A stretch of DNA of 24,114 bases, from assembly GCA_038252405.1 (NCBI GenBank), contig JBBSAJ010000034.1:1-24114 (forward strand), read 5' to 3'. Every line of letters starts with the position of its first letter. Positions within the stretch are counted from its first letter, which is position 1. The notes under the pieces are model-generated. The model saw nothing but the letters and a program-made list of their open reading frames with translations. It searched no databases and was not told where the DNA came from. Made by a program: the position numbers and the translations under genes. Positions 13,709-22,362 of the stretch are shown here, one piece after another. This DNA comes from DATCDE01 sp038252405. GTDB taxonomy: Bacteria > Actinomycetota > Actinomycetes > Prado026.

Positions 13709-14701
13709 ATGCGCATCCTGGTGGTCGGAGGAACCCGCTTCATCGGCCGGCTGTTCGTCGAGGCCGCGCTCGGACGAGGGCACGAGGTGACCCTGCTGCA
13801 CCGCGGGGCCAGCGGCGAGGATCTGTTCCCGCAGGCCGAGCACCGACACGCCGACCGCGACGGCGACCTGGGGGTGCTCGCGGGCGGCCGGTGGGACGCG
13901 ACCGTCGACCTCAGCGCCTACTTCCCGCGGCAGGTGCGCTCGCTCGCGGCTGCGCTCGACGGCCGCGGCGGCCACTACACCTACGTCTCGTCGATCTCGG
14001 CGTACGCCGACCCGGCCGGCCCGGGCGCGGTGGAGGGCTCCCCGCTCCTGGAGCCGGCCGGCGAGGACGTCGACCAGATCACGGCCGAGTCCTACGGGCG
14101 GCTCAAGGTGTCCTGCGAGCTGGCCGCCGCCGAGCTGTTCACCGACGGGCTGCTCGTCGTGCGCCCGACCTACGTGGTGGGGCCGTACGACACGACCGGC
14201 CGGTTCACCTGGTGGGTGCTGCGGCTCGCGGACGGCGGGGAGGTGCTGGCTCCCGGCGCGCCGGACCTGCCGATCCAGCTGATTGACGGCCGGGACCTGA
14301 CCACCTGGATGCTCGACCTCGTGGAGCGCCGGGCGACCGGGGCGTTCCACGCGGCCAGCCCGCGGCCGCCGCACGGCTTCGCGGACCTGCTCGGCGCCGT
14401 GGCTGACGCAGTGGCCCCCGCGGGGACCTCCCTCAGCTGGGTGGACGAGGCGTTCCTGCTGGACGCCGGCGAGGACGGCGGGTCGCTGCCCCTGTGGCCG
14501 GGCGGCGACGCCGGCCGCTGGGCCAACGCCGTCGATCCGTCCGCGGCGTACTCCAGCGGGCTGGTGCCGCGCCCACTGGTCGAGACCGTGCGCGACACGC
14601 TGACCTGGGCCCGAGACGCCGAGCAACCGACCCGTGACGGCGTCGGCCTGACCCCAGCCCGGGAGACCGAGCTGCTGGCCCGCTGGCAGGCCCGCGGCTG
14701 A
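13709..14701 (+). CDS. NAD-dependent epimerase/reductase of the extended SDR family (CSP41-like)
   Basis: A 330-aa Rossmann-fold protein. VVGGTRFIGR (residues 5-14) is the dinucleotide loop, with GGTRFIG typical of the CSP41-like atypical branch. YVSSISAY (92-99) and Tyr129-x3-Lys133 (YGRLK) form the SDR active site. Residues about 225-330 make the substrate lobe, with a WARD helix near the C-terminus. The substrate is unknown: nucleotide sugars or other NAD-linked reductions are possible, and plant CSP41 relatives bind RNA. It is transcribed toward the ole operon but separated by 117 nt, so membership in olefin synthesis is doubtful. The start has no RBS and is probably leaderless. Confidence 0.88.
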   Translation: MRILVVGGTRFIGRLFVEAALGRGHEVTLLHRGASGEDLFPQAEHRHADRDGDLGVLAGGRWDATVDLSAYFPRQVRSLAAALDGRGGHYTYVSSISAYADPAGPGAVEGSPLLEPAGEDVDQITAESYGRLKVSCELAAAELFTDGLLVVRPTYVVGPYDTTGRFTWWVLRLADGGEVLAPGAPDLPIQLIDGRDLTTWMLDLVERRATGAFHAASPRPPHGFADLLGAVADAVAPAGTSLSWVDEAFLLDAGEDGGSLPLWPGGDAGRWANAVDPSAAYSSGLVPRPLVETVRDTLTWARDAEQPTRDGVGLTPARETELLARWQARG

Positions 14702-14818
14702 CCTGCGCCGGCCCCCGGGCCGAAGTCGGTGACATCGGCCACGATGGGGGACACTGGGAGCAGCAGGGGCCTCGAACCGTGTGCAGGGACATGGCTGCCC
14801 CCGCCCGAGAGGACTCCC

Positions 14819-15841
14819 ATGCGGGGCAACGCCGTCTACCGACACAGCAATACCGCCATCGTCTCCGTCGCCGCCGTCGAGGCCCCGGAGGTGGTGACCT
14901 CGGCCGAGTTCGACGAGCGGCTCGCCGCCACCTACGAGCGGCTGGGGCTGCGGCCGGGGCTGTTGGAGTCGGTGGCCGGGATCCGGGAGCGTCGCTGGTG
15001 GCCCGCGGGCGTGTCGTTCACCGACGCGGCCACCTTGGCCGGTGCGAAGGCGCTCGCCGAGTCCGGCGTCGAGCCCGGGCAGATCGGGCTGCTCATCGAC
15101 ACCTCGGTGTCCAGGGAGAACCTCGAGCCGTCGGCCGCCGTCGCGGTCCATCACCAGCTCGGGCTGCCGTCGTCCTGCCTGAACTTCGACCTGGCCAACG
15201 CCTGTCTCGGGTTCGTCAACGGCATGCACCTGGCCGGGACCATGATCGACGCGGGGCAGATCGACTACGCCCTGATCGTGGACGGCGAGGGCAGCCGGCA
15301 GCCGCAGGAGGCGACGCTGGCCCGGCTGGCCCGCGAGGAGACCACCGTGGCCGACGTCTTCGCCGAGTTCGCCACCCTCACCCTGGGCTCGGGGGCGGCC
15401 GCCATGGTGCTGGGTCGGGCCGACCGCCACCCCGACGGACACCGGCTCATCGGCGGCGTGGCCAGGGCCGCGACCGAGCACCACACCCTGTGCGTCGGCA
15501 GCCTCGAGAAGATGACGACCGACACCAAGGCGCTGCTGGACGCCGGCCTCAACCTGGGCGAGGAGGCGTGGCTGGAGGCCAAGGAGGAGTTCGACTGGCA
15601 GGGCATGGACTGCTACGTCATGCACCAGGTCTCTCAGGTGCACACCAGCATGCTCTGCGCCCGCCTCGGGATCGACCCCGACCACGTGCCGCTGACCTAC
15701 CCGACCCTGGGCAACATGGGCCCCGCGTCGGTGCCGTTCACCCTCGCCACCCAGGCGGCGCAGCTCTCCCCCGGCGACCGGGTCCTCACCATGGGCATCG
15801 GCTCCGGGCTGAACACCTCGTGCACCGAGATCCACTGGTGA
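14819..15841 (+). CDS. oleA: Thiolase-fold Claisen condensing enzyme OleA
   Basis: A 340-aa member of the KAS III-like thiolase superfamily. OleA joins two fatty acyl-CoA molecules head to head into a 2-alkyl-3-ketoacid, the first step of long-chain olefin synthesis. The match to Xanthomonas OleA is strong from memory: APEVVTSAEFDERL, INTSVSR-type LIDTSVSRENLEPS with Glu103, nucleophile Cys129 in ANACLGF, MDTYVMHQVS-type His269, and Asn299 in LGNMGPASVP, then GIGSGLNTS near the end. A related FabH would lack the LEPS glutamate. ATG at 14819 has GAGAGGA upstream; an earlier ATG at 14729 adds an unrelated tail. The stop overlaps the oleBC start (GTGA). Confidence 0.93.
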   Translation: MRGNAVYRHSNTAIVSVAAVEAPEVVTSAEFDERLAATYERLGLRPGLLESVAGIRERRWWPAGVSFTDAATLAGAKALAESGVEPGQIGLLIDTSVSRENLEPSAAVAVHHQLGLPSSCLNFDLANACLGFVNGMHLAGTMIDAGQIDYALIVDGEGSRQPQEATLARLAREETTVADVFAEFATLTLGSGAAAMVLGRADRHPDGHRLIGGVARAATEHHTLCVGSLEKMTTDTKALLDAGLNLGEEAWLEAKEEFDWQGMDCYVMHQVSQVHTSMLCARLGIDPDHVPLTYPTLGNMGPASVPFTLATQAAQLSPGDRVLTMGIGSGLNTSCTEIHW

Positions 15842-18423
15842 CCGCGGGGCCGGCCGCCGCCACGGGCCAGCCGGCCCAGCTGCCCCCGCCGGGGCTCGCC
15901 GAGCTCGACCCCGCCTGGTCGAGGCTGGTCGAGGCCGTCGACGCGGACGGTGTCCCGCGCACCTGGCACCTGCTGGACAACCAGGCCGCGGACCCGGTCG
16001 GCACCCTGCTGTGCGTGCACGGCAACCCGACCTGGTCCTACCTGTGGCGCCGGGTGCTCGCGGCGCCGCCCGCCGGTTGGCGGGTGGTCGCGGTGGACCA
16101 GCTGGACATGGGCTTCTCCGAGCGCACGGGCACGGTCCGGGGGCTGGCCCGGCGCATCGACGACCTGGGCCGGCTGACCGACGCGCTGGGCCTCGGCGGC
16201 CCGGTGGTCACGGTCGCGCACGACTGGGGCGGCCCGGTCTCGCTCGGCTGGGCGCTCGCGCACCGCGAGCAGGTCGCCGGGCTGGTGCTCGCGAACACCG
16301 CCGTCCACCAGCCGGCCGGGGCGGCCGCGCCGTCGCTGATCCGGCTGGCCCGCACCCCGGGGGTGCTGCGGACCGCGTGCGTGACCACCCCGACCTTCCT
16401 GCGCGGCGCGCTGGCCATGGCCGAGCCCCCGCTTCGCCCCGGCGTCCGGGCCGGCTTTGCGGCGCCGTACGGCTCGGCCGGTCGGCGCGCCGCCATCGGG
16501 GCGTTCGTCGCGGACATCCCGCTGGCCACCGAGCACCCCAGCGCCGCGGCCCTGGACGACGTGGCGAACCGGCTCGGCGAGCTGGCCGACCGGCCAGCGC
16601 TGCTGCTGTGGGGACCGGAGGACCCGGTCTTCTCCGACCGGTACCTGCGTGACCTCCTCGCGCGGCTGCCGCACGCCGACGTGCACCGCTTCGAGGGCGC
16701 GAGCCACCTGGTCACCGAGGACCCCAGGGCCGCCGGTGCGGTCCGGACCTGGGTCGAGTCGCTGGGCGAACGGCGTCCGACCCCGGCGGCTGCGGACCTG
16801 GCCGACCGCCGGCCGATGGGGGCCGCGCTGGCCGAGCGGCGGGACGACCCCTCCGCCGCGCTCGTCGAGCAGGGCGGCACCCCCCGGGTGATCAGCTGGT
16901 CGACGCTGGCCGGCACCGTGGAACGGCTGGCCGCCGGGTTCGGGCCGGCCGGGATCGCGCCCGGTGACCGGGTGGCGCTGCTGGTGCCCCCGGGGGCGGA
17001 CCTGACCGCTGCGCTGTACGCGTGCTGGCGGGTCGGCGCGGTGCCCGTGGTGGCCGACTCGGGGCTGGGTGCCAAGGGGATCGGCCGGGCCCTGCGCGGC
17101 GCCGGCCCGGACCACGTGATCGGCGTGCCGAAGGCGCTGGCCGCTGCGAGGGCGCTGCGCTGGCCGGGCCGGGCGGTAGTCGCCGGGCCGACATCGCGCG
17201 CGGCCCGGCGCGCCCTGGGCGCCTCGCTGTCGCTGGCCGACATCGCCCGGCTCGGCGCCGGGGCGCCGCCTCCCCCGTGGCCGGAGCCGGACGCCGACGC
17301 CATCGTCGTGTTCACCTCGGGGGCCACCGGGCCGGCCAAGGGCGTGGTGTACCGGCACCGTCAGCTGGAGGCGCAGCGCGACGCACTCGTGCGCACCTAC
17401 GCGATCACGGCCGCGGACAGCATCGCGTCCGCCTTCGCGCCGTTCGCGCTGTTCGGCCCGGCCCTGGGGGTCACCTCGATCGCGCCCGAGATGGACGTCA
17501 CCCGGCCGGCCACGCTCACCGCGCGCGCCCTGGCGGACGCCGTCGCGGCCGTCGACGCCACTGTGGCCATCGCCTCGCCCGCCGCGCTGGTCAACGTGGT
17601 GGCCACCGCCGGGGACCTCGACGCTCGGCAGCGCCGAGCGCTGGCCGGGACCCGGCTGCTGCTCTCCTTCGGGGCCCCGGTGCCATCGGACCTGCTGCGC
17701 TCGGCGCTCGCCCTCATGCCGGCGGCGCAGGCGCACACGCCGTACGGGATGACCGAGGCGCTGCCGGTAACCGACGTCGACCTGGCCATGATCGAGTCGG
17801 CCGGGCCGGGGAACGGGGTCTGCGTCGGGCTGCCGGTCGCCGGCGTCCGGGTCGCGCTCTCGCCCCTCGGACCGGGCGGCGCGGCGACCGGACCGCTCAC
17901 CAGCGAGGCCGGGGTGACCGGCGAGATCTGCGTCGCCGCCGACCACGTGAAGGACCACTACGACCGGCTCTGGCTCACCGAGCAGGACAGCCGGGAGGGC
18001 GAGTGGCACCGCACCGGTGACGTCGGCCACCTCGACGGGCAGGGCCGGCTGTGGGTCGAGGGCCGGCTGGGGCACGTCATCGCGACGGCCGACGGCGTGG
18101 TGACGCCGGTCGGCGTGGAGCGGCAGACGGAGAGCGTCGACGGCGTGACCCGGGCGGCCGCCGTCGGGGTCGGGCCGACCGGAGCCCAGCAGGTGGTGGT
18201 CGTCGTCGAGCGGGCCGGGCCGGCCGAACGCCGAGCCGACGGGCCGCTCGTCGTCGGCCCGCTCACGGACGCGGTGCGGGCGGCCGTGTCGGTGCCGGTG
18301 GCCGCCGTCCTCGCCGTCCCTGGCCTGCCGGTGGACATCCGGCACAACTCCAAGATCGACCGAGCGCGGGTGGCGGCCTGGGCCGAGCGGGTGCTCGCCG
18401 GGGGTCGGGCCGGCCGGCCGTGA
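15838..18423 (+). CDS. oleBC: OleBC fusion: beta-lactone decarboxylase plus beta-lactone synthetase
   Basis: An 861-aa fusion. Residues about 20-310 are OleB, an alpha/beta hydrolase of the haloalkane dehalogenase type: CVHGNPTWSYLWR (59-71), nucleophile Asp129 in AHDWGGPV, acid near Asp262 in GPEDPVF, His290 in GASHLV. OleB decarboxylates cis-beta-lactones to olefins. Residues about 325-861 are OleC, an ANL-family enzyme that closes 2-alkyl-3-hydroxyacids to beta-lactones with ATP: P-loop TSGATGPAKG (493-502), YGMTEALPV (636-644), TGDVGHLDGQGRLWVEGR (726-743), and Lys839 in HNSKIDR. The GTG start at 15838 overlaps the oleA stop and the stop overlaps oleD, both as GTGA. OleB-OleC fusions are known in actinobacteria. 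The link between domains (310-325) is short. Confidence 0.93.
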   Translation: MTAGPAAATGQPAQLPPPGLAELDPAWSRLVEAVDADGVPRTWHLLDNQAADPVGTLLCVHGNPTWSYLWRRVLAAPPAGWRVVAVDQLDMGFSERTGTVRGLARRIDDLGRLTDALGLGGPVVTVAHDWGGPVSLGWALAHREQVAGLVLANTAVHQPAGAAAPSLIRLARTPGVLRTACVTTPTFLRGALAMAEPPLRPGVRAGFAAPYGSAGRRAAIGAFVADIPLATEHPSAAALDDVANRLGELADRPALLLWGPEDPVFSDRYLRDLLARLPHADVHRFEGASHLVTEDPRAAGAVRTWVESLGERRPTPAAADLADRRPMGAALAERRDDPSAALVEQGGTPRVISWSTLAGTVERLAAGFGPAGIAPGDRVALLVPPGADLTAALYACWRVGAVPVVADSGLGAKGIGRALRGAGPDHVIGVPKALAAARALRWPGRAVVAGPTSRAARRALGASLSLADIARLGAGAPPPPWPEPDADAIVVFTSGATGPAKGVVYRHRQLEAQRDALVRTYAITAADSIASAFAPFALFGPALGVTSIAPEMDVTRPATLTARALADAVAAVDATVAIASPAALVNVVATAGDLDARQRRALAGTRLLLSFGAPVPSDLLRSALALMPAAQAHTPYGMTEALPVTDVDLAMIESAGPGNGVCVGLPVAGVRVALSPLGPGGAATGPLTSEAGVTGEICVAADHVKDHYDRLWLTEQDSREGEWHRTGDVGHLDGQGRLWVEGRLGHVIATADGVVTPVGVERQTESVDGVTRAAAVGVGPTGAQQVVVVVERAGPAERRADGPLVVGPLTDAVRAAVSVPVAAVLAVPGLPVDIRHNSKIDRARVAAWAERVLAGGRAGRP

Positions 18424-19394
18424 GGGTCCTGGTCACCGGGGCCAGCAGCCTGCTGGGCGGCGGCGTGGCCCGCGCGCTGGCCGAGCGCGGGGACGACGTG
18501 ACCGTGCTCCAGCGCCGGCCGTCCGGCCTGCCCGTGCGGGAGGTGCTCGGCGACGTCACCGACGCGGACGCCGTGCGGGGGGCCGCCGCGCGCGTCGACG
18601 CCGTCGTCCACCTGGCTGCCCGGGTGTCGATGACCGGTGCCTGGGCCCTGTTCGAGGCGGCCAACGTGCGGGGCACCGCGCACGTGGTCGGGGCCGCCCA
18701 GGGAGCCGGGGCGAGTCGGTTCGTCCTGGTGTCGTCACCCTCGGTGGCGCACGCGGGCCGCTCGCTCGTCGGTGCGCCCGCGGGCCGGGCCGACCCCGAG
18801 CACGCCCGCGGACCGTACGCCCGGAGCAAGGCCGGGGCCGAGCGGCTCGCCCTGGCCGCCGACGCGCCCGGCTTCGCCGTGGTCGCCGTCCGGCCGCACC
18901 TGGTGTGGGGCCCCGGCGACACCCAGCTCGTGGGGCCGATCGTGGCGCGGGCCCGGCAGGGCCGGCTGGCCCTCGTCGGCGGCGGGACCGCGCTGATCGA
19001 CACGACCTACCTGGACAACGCGGTGGCCGCGATCGTGGCCGGGCTGGACCGAGCCGACGACGCGCACGGGCAGGCCCTGGTCGTCTCCAACGGCGAACCG
19101 CGGACGGTCCGGGAGATGGTGGCCCGCATCTGCGCAGCCGCGGGGGTCCCGGCGCCGCGACGCTCGGTGCCGTTCCCGATCGCCCGCGCGGCCGGTGCTG
19201 CCGGGGAGGTGGCCTGGCGGGTGCTGCGCCGCACCGACGAGCCGCCGATGACCCGGTTCCTCGCCGAGCAGCTGGCCACCGCGCACTGGTTCGACCAGCG
19301 GCGCACCCGGGAGGTGCTCGGCTGGTGGCCCACGGTGAGCCTGGACGAGGGCTTCGAACGGCTGGCCTCCTGGTACCGCTCCGACGCGCGCTAG
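18420..19394 (+). CDS. oleD: 2-alkyl-3-oxoalkanoate reductase OleD
   Basis: A 324-aa extended SDR. OleD reduces the beta-keto acid made by OleA with NADPH to the 2-alkyl-3-hydroxyacid used by OleC. VTGASSLLG (5-13) is the cofactor loop; the middle Gly of TGxxGxxG is Ser10, a tolerated but notable change. Tyr133-x3-Lys137 (YARSK) is the catalytic pair and LVSSPSV (103-109) carries the Ser. The C-terminal half has the family pattern DTTYLDNAVAAIVAGL, SNGEPRTVREM and LGWWPTVSLDEGFERL. The GTG start at 18420 is fixed by the 4-nt overlap with oleBC; no separate RBS is needed. Its position after oleA and oleBC supports OleD over a sterol dehydrogenase of the same branch. Confidence 0.9.
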   Translation: MRVLVTGASSLLGGGVARALAERGDDVTVLQRRPSGLPVREVLGDVTDADAVRGAAARVDAVVHLAARVSMTGAWALFEAANVRGTAHVVGAAQGAGASRFVLVSSPSVAHAGRSLVGAPAGRADPEHARGPYARSKAGAERLALAADAPGFAVVAVRPHLVWGPGDTQLVGPIVARARQGRLALVGGGTALIDTTYLDNAVAAIVAGLDRADDAHGQALVVSNGEPRTVREMVARICAAAGVPAPRRSVPFPIARAAGAAGEVAWRVLRRTDEPPMTRFLAEQLATAHWFDQRRTREVLGWWPTVSLDEGFERLASWYRSDAR

Positions 19395-19410
19395 CCGATG
19401 GAACATGGTC

Positions 19411-19433
19411 AAGTCCTCAACCAATGGGGACTT
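19411..19433 (+). terminator. Possible terminator of the ole operon
   Basis: AAGTCCTC (19411-19418) pairs with GGGGACTT (19426-19433), including one G-U pair, around a 7-nt loop, 16 nt after the oleD stop. The region is unusually A/T-rich for this window. It is weaker than the other terminators. Confidence 0.5.
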
Positions 19434-19464
19434 CTGGCCTGTCCGTCCGGGGACGTCCCTGAGG

Positions 19465-19470
19465 TAGACA
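19465..19470 (+). promoter_or_regulatory. Candidate -10 for the POR operon
   Basis: TAGACA lies 43 nt before the gamma-subunit ATG. No good -35 is present at the right distance. A 10-bp palindrome GGGACGTCCC (19450-19459) sits where a -10-proximal operator could be. It is the only promoter-like sequence in 19395-19513, and the assignment is weak. Confidence 0.3.
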
Positions 19471-19513
19471 GGGAAGCGGCGCCCGGAGCCGGGCGACCGG
19501 AGGAGGACGCCGC

Positions 19514-20104
19514 ATGTTCCAGGTCCGCATCCACGGACGTGGTGGCCAGGGCGTGGTGACGGCAGCGGAGCTGCTCTCGGTCGCCGCGTTCATCCAGGGC
19601 CAGCACGCCCAGGCCTTCCCGAGCTTCGGCTCGGAGCGAACCGGTGCGCCGGTCGTCTCGTTCTGCCGCATCGACGACCACGAGATCCGGGTCCGCGAAC
19701 CGATCATGCAGCCGGATGCGCTGATCGTGCAGGACCCGACCCTGCTGCACCAGGTGGACGTGTTCAGCGGACTGCAGCCCGACGGCTACATGCTGATCAA
19801 CTCCAGCCGCAGCTTCGACGAGCTGGGGCTGGCCGAGTTCGTCCAGGGCTTCCGCCGCGACCGGCTGCTCACCGTGCCGGCCACCGAGCTGGCCATGAAG
19901 CACATGGGGCGCCCGCTGCCCGGCGCGGTGCTGCTCGGCGGGTTCGCCGCCATCACCAGCCTGGTGTCCTTCGGCGCGGTCACCGCCGCGATCCGGGAGC
20001 GGTTCAGCGGCGCGCTGGCCGACGGCAACGTGGGCGGCGCCGTCGAGGCCTACGAGTACGTGAAGAACGAGATCCAGGAGCTGGCCAATGCTCAAGCAGG
20101 TTGA
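19514..20104 (+). CDS. porC: 2-oxoacid:ferredoxin oxidoreductase, gamma subunit
   Basis: A 196-aa protein of the POR/KGOR gamma family. These enzymes oxidatively decarboxylate 2-oxoacids such as pyruvate to acyl-CoA and CO2 with ferredoxin as acceptor; the gamma domain contributes to CoA binding and subunit contacts. The N-terminus FQVRIHGRGGQGVVTAAELL (2-21), SFGSERTGAPVVSFCRID and the later LPGAVLLGGFAAIT are diagnostic. GGAGGA (19499-19504) precedes the ATG. The alpha-subunit start lies inside the 3' end (17-nt overlap), so the two are coupled. Pyruvate is the likely substrate, but 2-oxoglutarate or branched-chain oxoacids are not excluded. Confidence 0.92.
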   Translation: MFQVRIHGRGGQGVVTAAELLSVAAFIQGQHAQAFPSFGSERTGAPVVSFCRIDDHEIRVREPIMQPDALIVQDPTLLHQVDVFSGLQPDGYMLINSSRSFDELGLAEFVQGFRRDRLLTVPATELAMKHMGRPLPGAVLLGGFAAITSLVSFGAVTAAIRERFSGALADGNVGGAVEAYEYVKNEIQELANAQAG

Positions 20105-21344
20105 GGGCTCGCAGGCCGTCGCTGACGCCGTCGCACTGTCCCGGCCGGAGGTGATCTGCGCCTACCCGATCTCGCCGCAGACACACATCGTCGAGGCGCT
20201 CAGCGCCAAGGTGAAGTCCGGCGAGCTGACCCCGTGCGAGTTCGTCAACGTCGAGTCCGAGTTCGCCGCGATGTCGGTGGCCATCGGCGCCTCGGCGGCC
20301 GGCGCCCGCGCCTACACCGCCACCGCCAGCCAAGGGCTGCTGTTCATGGTCGAGGCGGTCTACAACGCGTCCGGCCTCGGGCTGCCGATCGTCATGACCG
20401 TCGCCAACCGGGCCATCGGCGCGCCGATCAACATCTGGAACGACCACAGCGACTCGATGAGCCAGCGTGACTCCGGCTGGATCCAGCTGTACGCCGAGAC
20501 CAACCAGGAGGCGCTGGACCTGCACATCCAGGCGTTCAAGCTGGCCGAGGAGCTCTCGCTGCCCGTCATGGTCTGCATGGACGGCTTCATCCTCACCCAC
20601 GCCGTGGACCGGGTGGACATCCCCTCGCAGGAGCAGGTCGACGAGTTCCTGCCGCCGTACCACCCCCGGCAGGTCCTCGACCCCGACGAGCCGGTCTCCA
20701 TCGGCGCCATGGTCGGGCCGGAGGCGTTCATGGAGGTGCGCTACCTGGCGCACGCCAAGCAGATGCAGGCGCTGGAGCGGATCCCGACCATCGCCGAGGA
20801 GTTCGAGCGGGAGTTCGGCCGCAAGTCCGGCGGGCTGATCCACCCCTACCGCTGCGAGGACGCCGAGACCATCGTGGTCGCGCTCGGCTCGGTGGTCGGC
20901 ACCATCAAGGACGTCGTCGACGAGCTGCGCGAGCAGCACGTGCGGATCGGCGTCCTCGGCATCACGTCGTTCCGGCCGTTCCCGCTGGAGGCGGTCCGCG
21001 AGGTGCTCGACCAGGCCGACCGGGTCGTCGTCCTGGAGAAGGCCCTGGCCGTGGGCATCGGCGGGATCGTCGCGGCCAACGTCCGGATGGCGCTGTCCGG
21101 GATCCGCATCCGCGGCTACACGGTGATCGCCGGCTTGGGCGGCCGGCCCATCACCAAGGACTCGCTGCGCCGGCTGTTCCTGGAGGCCCGGGACGACAAG
21201 CTGGAGCCGCTGACCTTCCTGGACCTCGACCACGAGCTGGTCGAGGCCGAGCTGCAGCGCACCCGCGAGAGCCGCCGGTCGGGTCCCGCGGCCGAGAACA
21301 TCCTGCGAGACGTCGGTGCCGTGTCGGCCCGGATCGGGTGGTGA
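20088..21344 (+). CDS. porA: 2-oxoacid:ferredoxin oxidoreductase, alpha subunit
   Basis: A 418-aa alpha subunit (pyrimidine-binding half of the thiamine diphosphate site plus the transketolase C-terminal-like domain). The N-terminal LKQVEGSQAVADAVALSRPEVICAYPISPQTHIVEAL block and VESEFAAMSVAIGASAAGARAYTATASQGLLFMVEA with the conserved glutamate are typical of archaeal/bacterial four-subunit PORs. NIWNDHSDSMSQRDSGWIQLYAETNQEALD follows. The region about 260-345 (TIVVALGSVVGTIKDVVDELREQ, LEKALAVGIGG) is the CoA-side domain. It overlaps the gamma gene by 17 nt, with beta 7 nt downstream. Its length matches separate-subunit PorA, not the large single-chain type. Confidence 0.93.
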   Translation: MLKQVEGSQAVADAVALSRPEVICAYPISPQTHIVEALSAKVKSGELTPCEFVNVESEFAAMSVAIGASAAGARAYTATASQGLLFMVEAVYNASGLGLPIVMTVANRAIGAPINIWNDHSDSMSQRDSGWIQLYAETNQEALDLHIQAFKLAEELSLPVMVCMDGFILTHAVDRVDIPSQEQVDEFLPPYHPRQVLDPDEPVSIGAMVGPEAFMEVRYLAHAKQMQALERIPTIAEEFEREFGRKSGGLIHPYRCEDAETIVVALGSVVGTIKDVVDELREQHVRIGVLGITSFRPFPLEAVREVLDQADRVVVLEKALAVGIGGIVAANVRMALSGIRIRGYTVIAGLGGRPITKDSLRRLFLEARDDKLEPLTFLDLDHELVEAELQRTRESRRSGPAAENILRDVGAVSARIGW

Positions 21345-21351
21345 GCCAGCT

Positions 21352-22362
21352 GTGACCGCAGTCCCGCTGAAGTTCTACCAGGTCGGCAGCTTCGCCGTCG
21401 GCAACCGGCTGGTCGACCCCGAGCAGAGGTCGGTCCAGTCCGACACCGACCGCACCAACGCGATCAACTCCGGCCACCGCGCCTGCCAGGGCTGCGGTGA
21501 GGCGCTCGGGGCGCGCTACGCCCTGGACGCCGCGATGCGGGCCACCGACGGCAAGCTGGTCGCGGTCAACGCGACCGGCTGCCTCGAGGTGTTCTCCACG
21601 CCGTACCCGGAGACCTCGTGGCAGATCCCGTGGATGCACTCGCTGTTCGGCAACGCCCCCGCGGTCGCCACCGGTGTGGCCGCGGCGCTGAAGGCCAAGG
21701 GCCGCACCGACGTGCGGGTCATCGGCCAGGGCGGTGACGGCGGCACCGTCGACATCGGCTTCGGCACGCTGTCCGGGATGTTCGAGCGCGGCGACGACGT
21801 GCTCTACCTCTGCTACGACAACGAGGCCTACATGAACACCGGCGTCCAGCGGTCCGGCGCCACGCCACCGGCCGCGCGGACGGCGACCACCCAGGCGGTC
21901 GGCCCCGAGCCGGGCAACGTGTTCGGGCAGGGCAAGAACCTGCCGCTCATCGCGATGGCCCACGAGATCCCGTACGTCGCCACCGCCACCGTCTCCGAGC
22001 TGCGCGACCTCGAGGCCAAGGTGACCAGGGCCATGGAGATCCGCGGCCCGCGCTACATCCACATCCTGGTGCCCTGCCCGCTGGGCTGGGGCAGCGCCTC
22101 CTGCGACACGATCAAGCTGGCCCGGCTGGCCAAGGAGACCGGGCTGTTCCCGGTCTTCGAGGCGATCGACGGCGAGGTGGTCAGCGTCTCCAAGATCCGG
22201 CACCGGACGCCGGTCGAGGAGTACCTGAAGCCGCAGCGCCGGTTCGCCCACCTGTTCGGCAAGCACCCGCAGCCCGACGTCGTCGCCCGGCTGCAGGCCA
22301 AGGCCGACCGCAACATCAAGCGGTTCGGACTGCTCGACGAGGACTCAGAGGAAGCCCAGTGA
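21352..22362 (+). CDS. porB: 2-oxoacid:ferredoxin oxidoreductase, beta subunit
   Basis: A 336-aa beta subunit, which binds the diphosphate of thiamine diphosphate and a [4Fe-4S] cluster. Cluster ligands are likely Cys45 and Cys48 (HRACQGCGEALG), Cys77 (NATGCLEV) and Cys242 (VPCPLGW). The ThDP/Mg motif runs from GQGGDGG (125-131) to YDNEAYMNTG (155-164). GTG at 21352 gives MTAVPLKFYQVG and starts 7 nt after the alpha stop; an ATG at 21316 would overlap the alpha gene by 29 nt and add an unrelated peptide. The RBS is weak, which fits coupled translation. It is followed directly by the GltD-like gene. Confidence 0.93.
   Translation: MTAVPLKFYQVGSFAVGNRLVDPEQRSVQSDTDRTNAINSGHRACQGCGEALGARYALDAAMRATDGKLVAVNATGCLEVFSTPYPETSWQIPWMHSLFGNAPAVATGVAAALKAKGRTDVRVIGQGGDGGTVDIGFGTLSGMFERGDDVLYLCYDNEAYMNTGVQRSGATPPAARTATTQAVGPEPGNVFGQGKNLPLIAMAHEIPYVATATVSELRDLEAKVTRAMEIRGPRYIHILVPCPLGWGSASCDTIKLARLAKETGLFPVFEAIDGEVVSVSKIRHRTPVEEYLKPQRRFAHLFGKHPQPDVVARLQAKADRNIKRFGLLDEDSEEAQ

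Noticed and set aside
13709..14701. CSP41-like SDR as an extra gene of olefin synthesis
   Set aside because: It has a different SDR subtype from OleD, its own start signal and a 117-nt gap before oleA; a dedicated OleD is already present.
15697..18345. Very long open frames on the minus strand opposite the ole genes (and similar ones opposite the SDR, arc and POR genes)
   Set aside because: They mirror GC-rich codon positions of well-identified plus-strand genes, have Arg/Gly/Pro/Ala-rich sequence with no family motif, and lack ribosome binding sites.
19481..19494. Hairpin GCCCGG-AG-CCGGGC before the POR gamma gene as a riboswitch or attenuator
   Set aside because: Only 5-6 bp with a very small loop, no surrounding conserved structure; such short repeats are expected by chance at this GC content.
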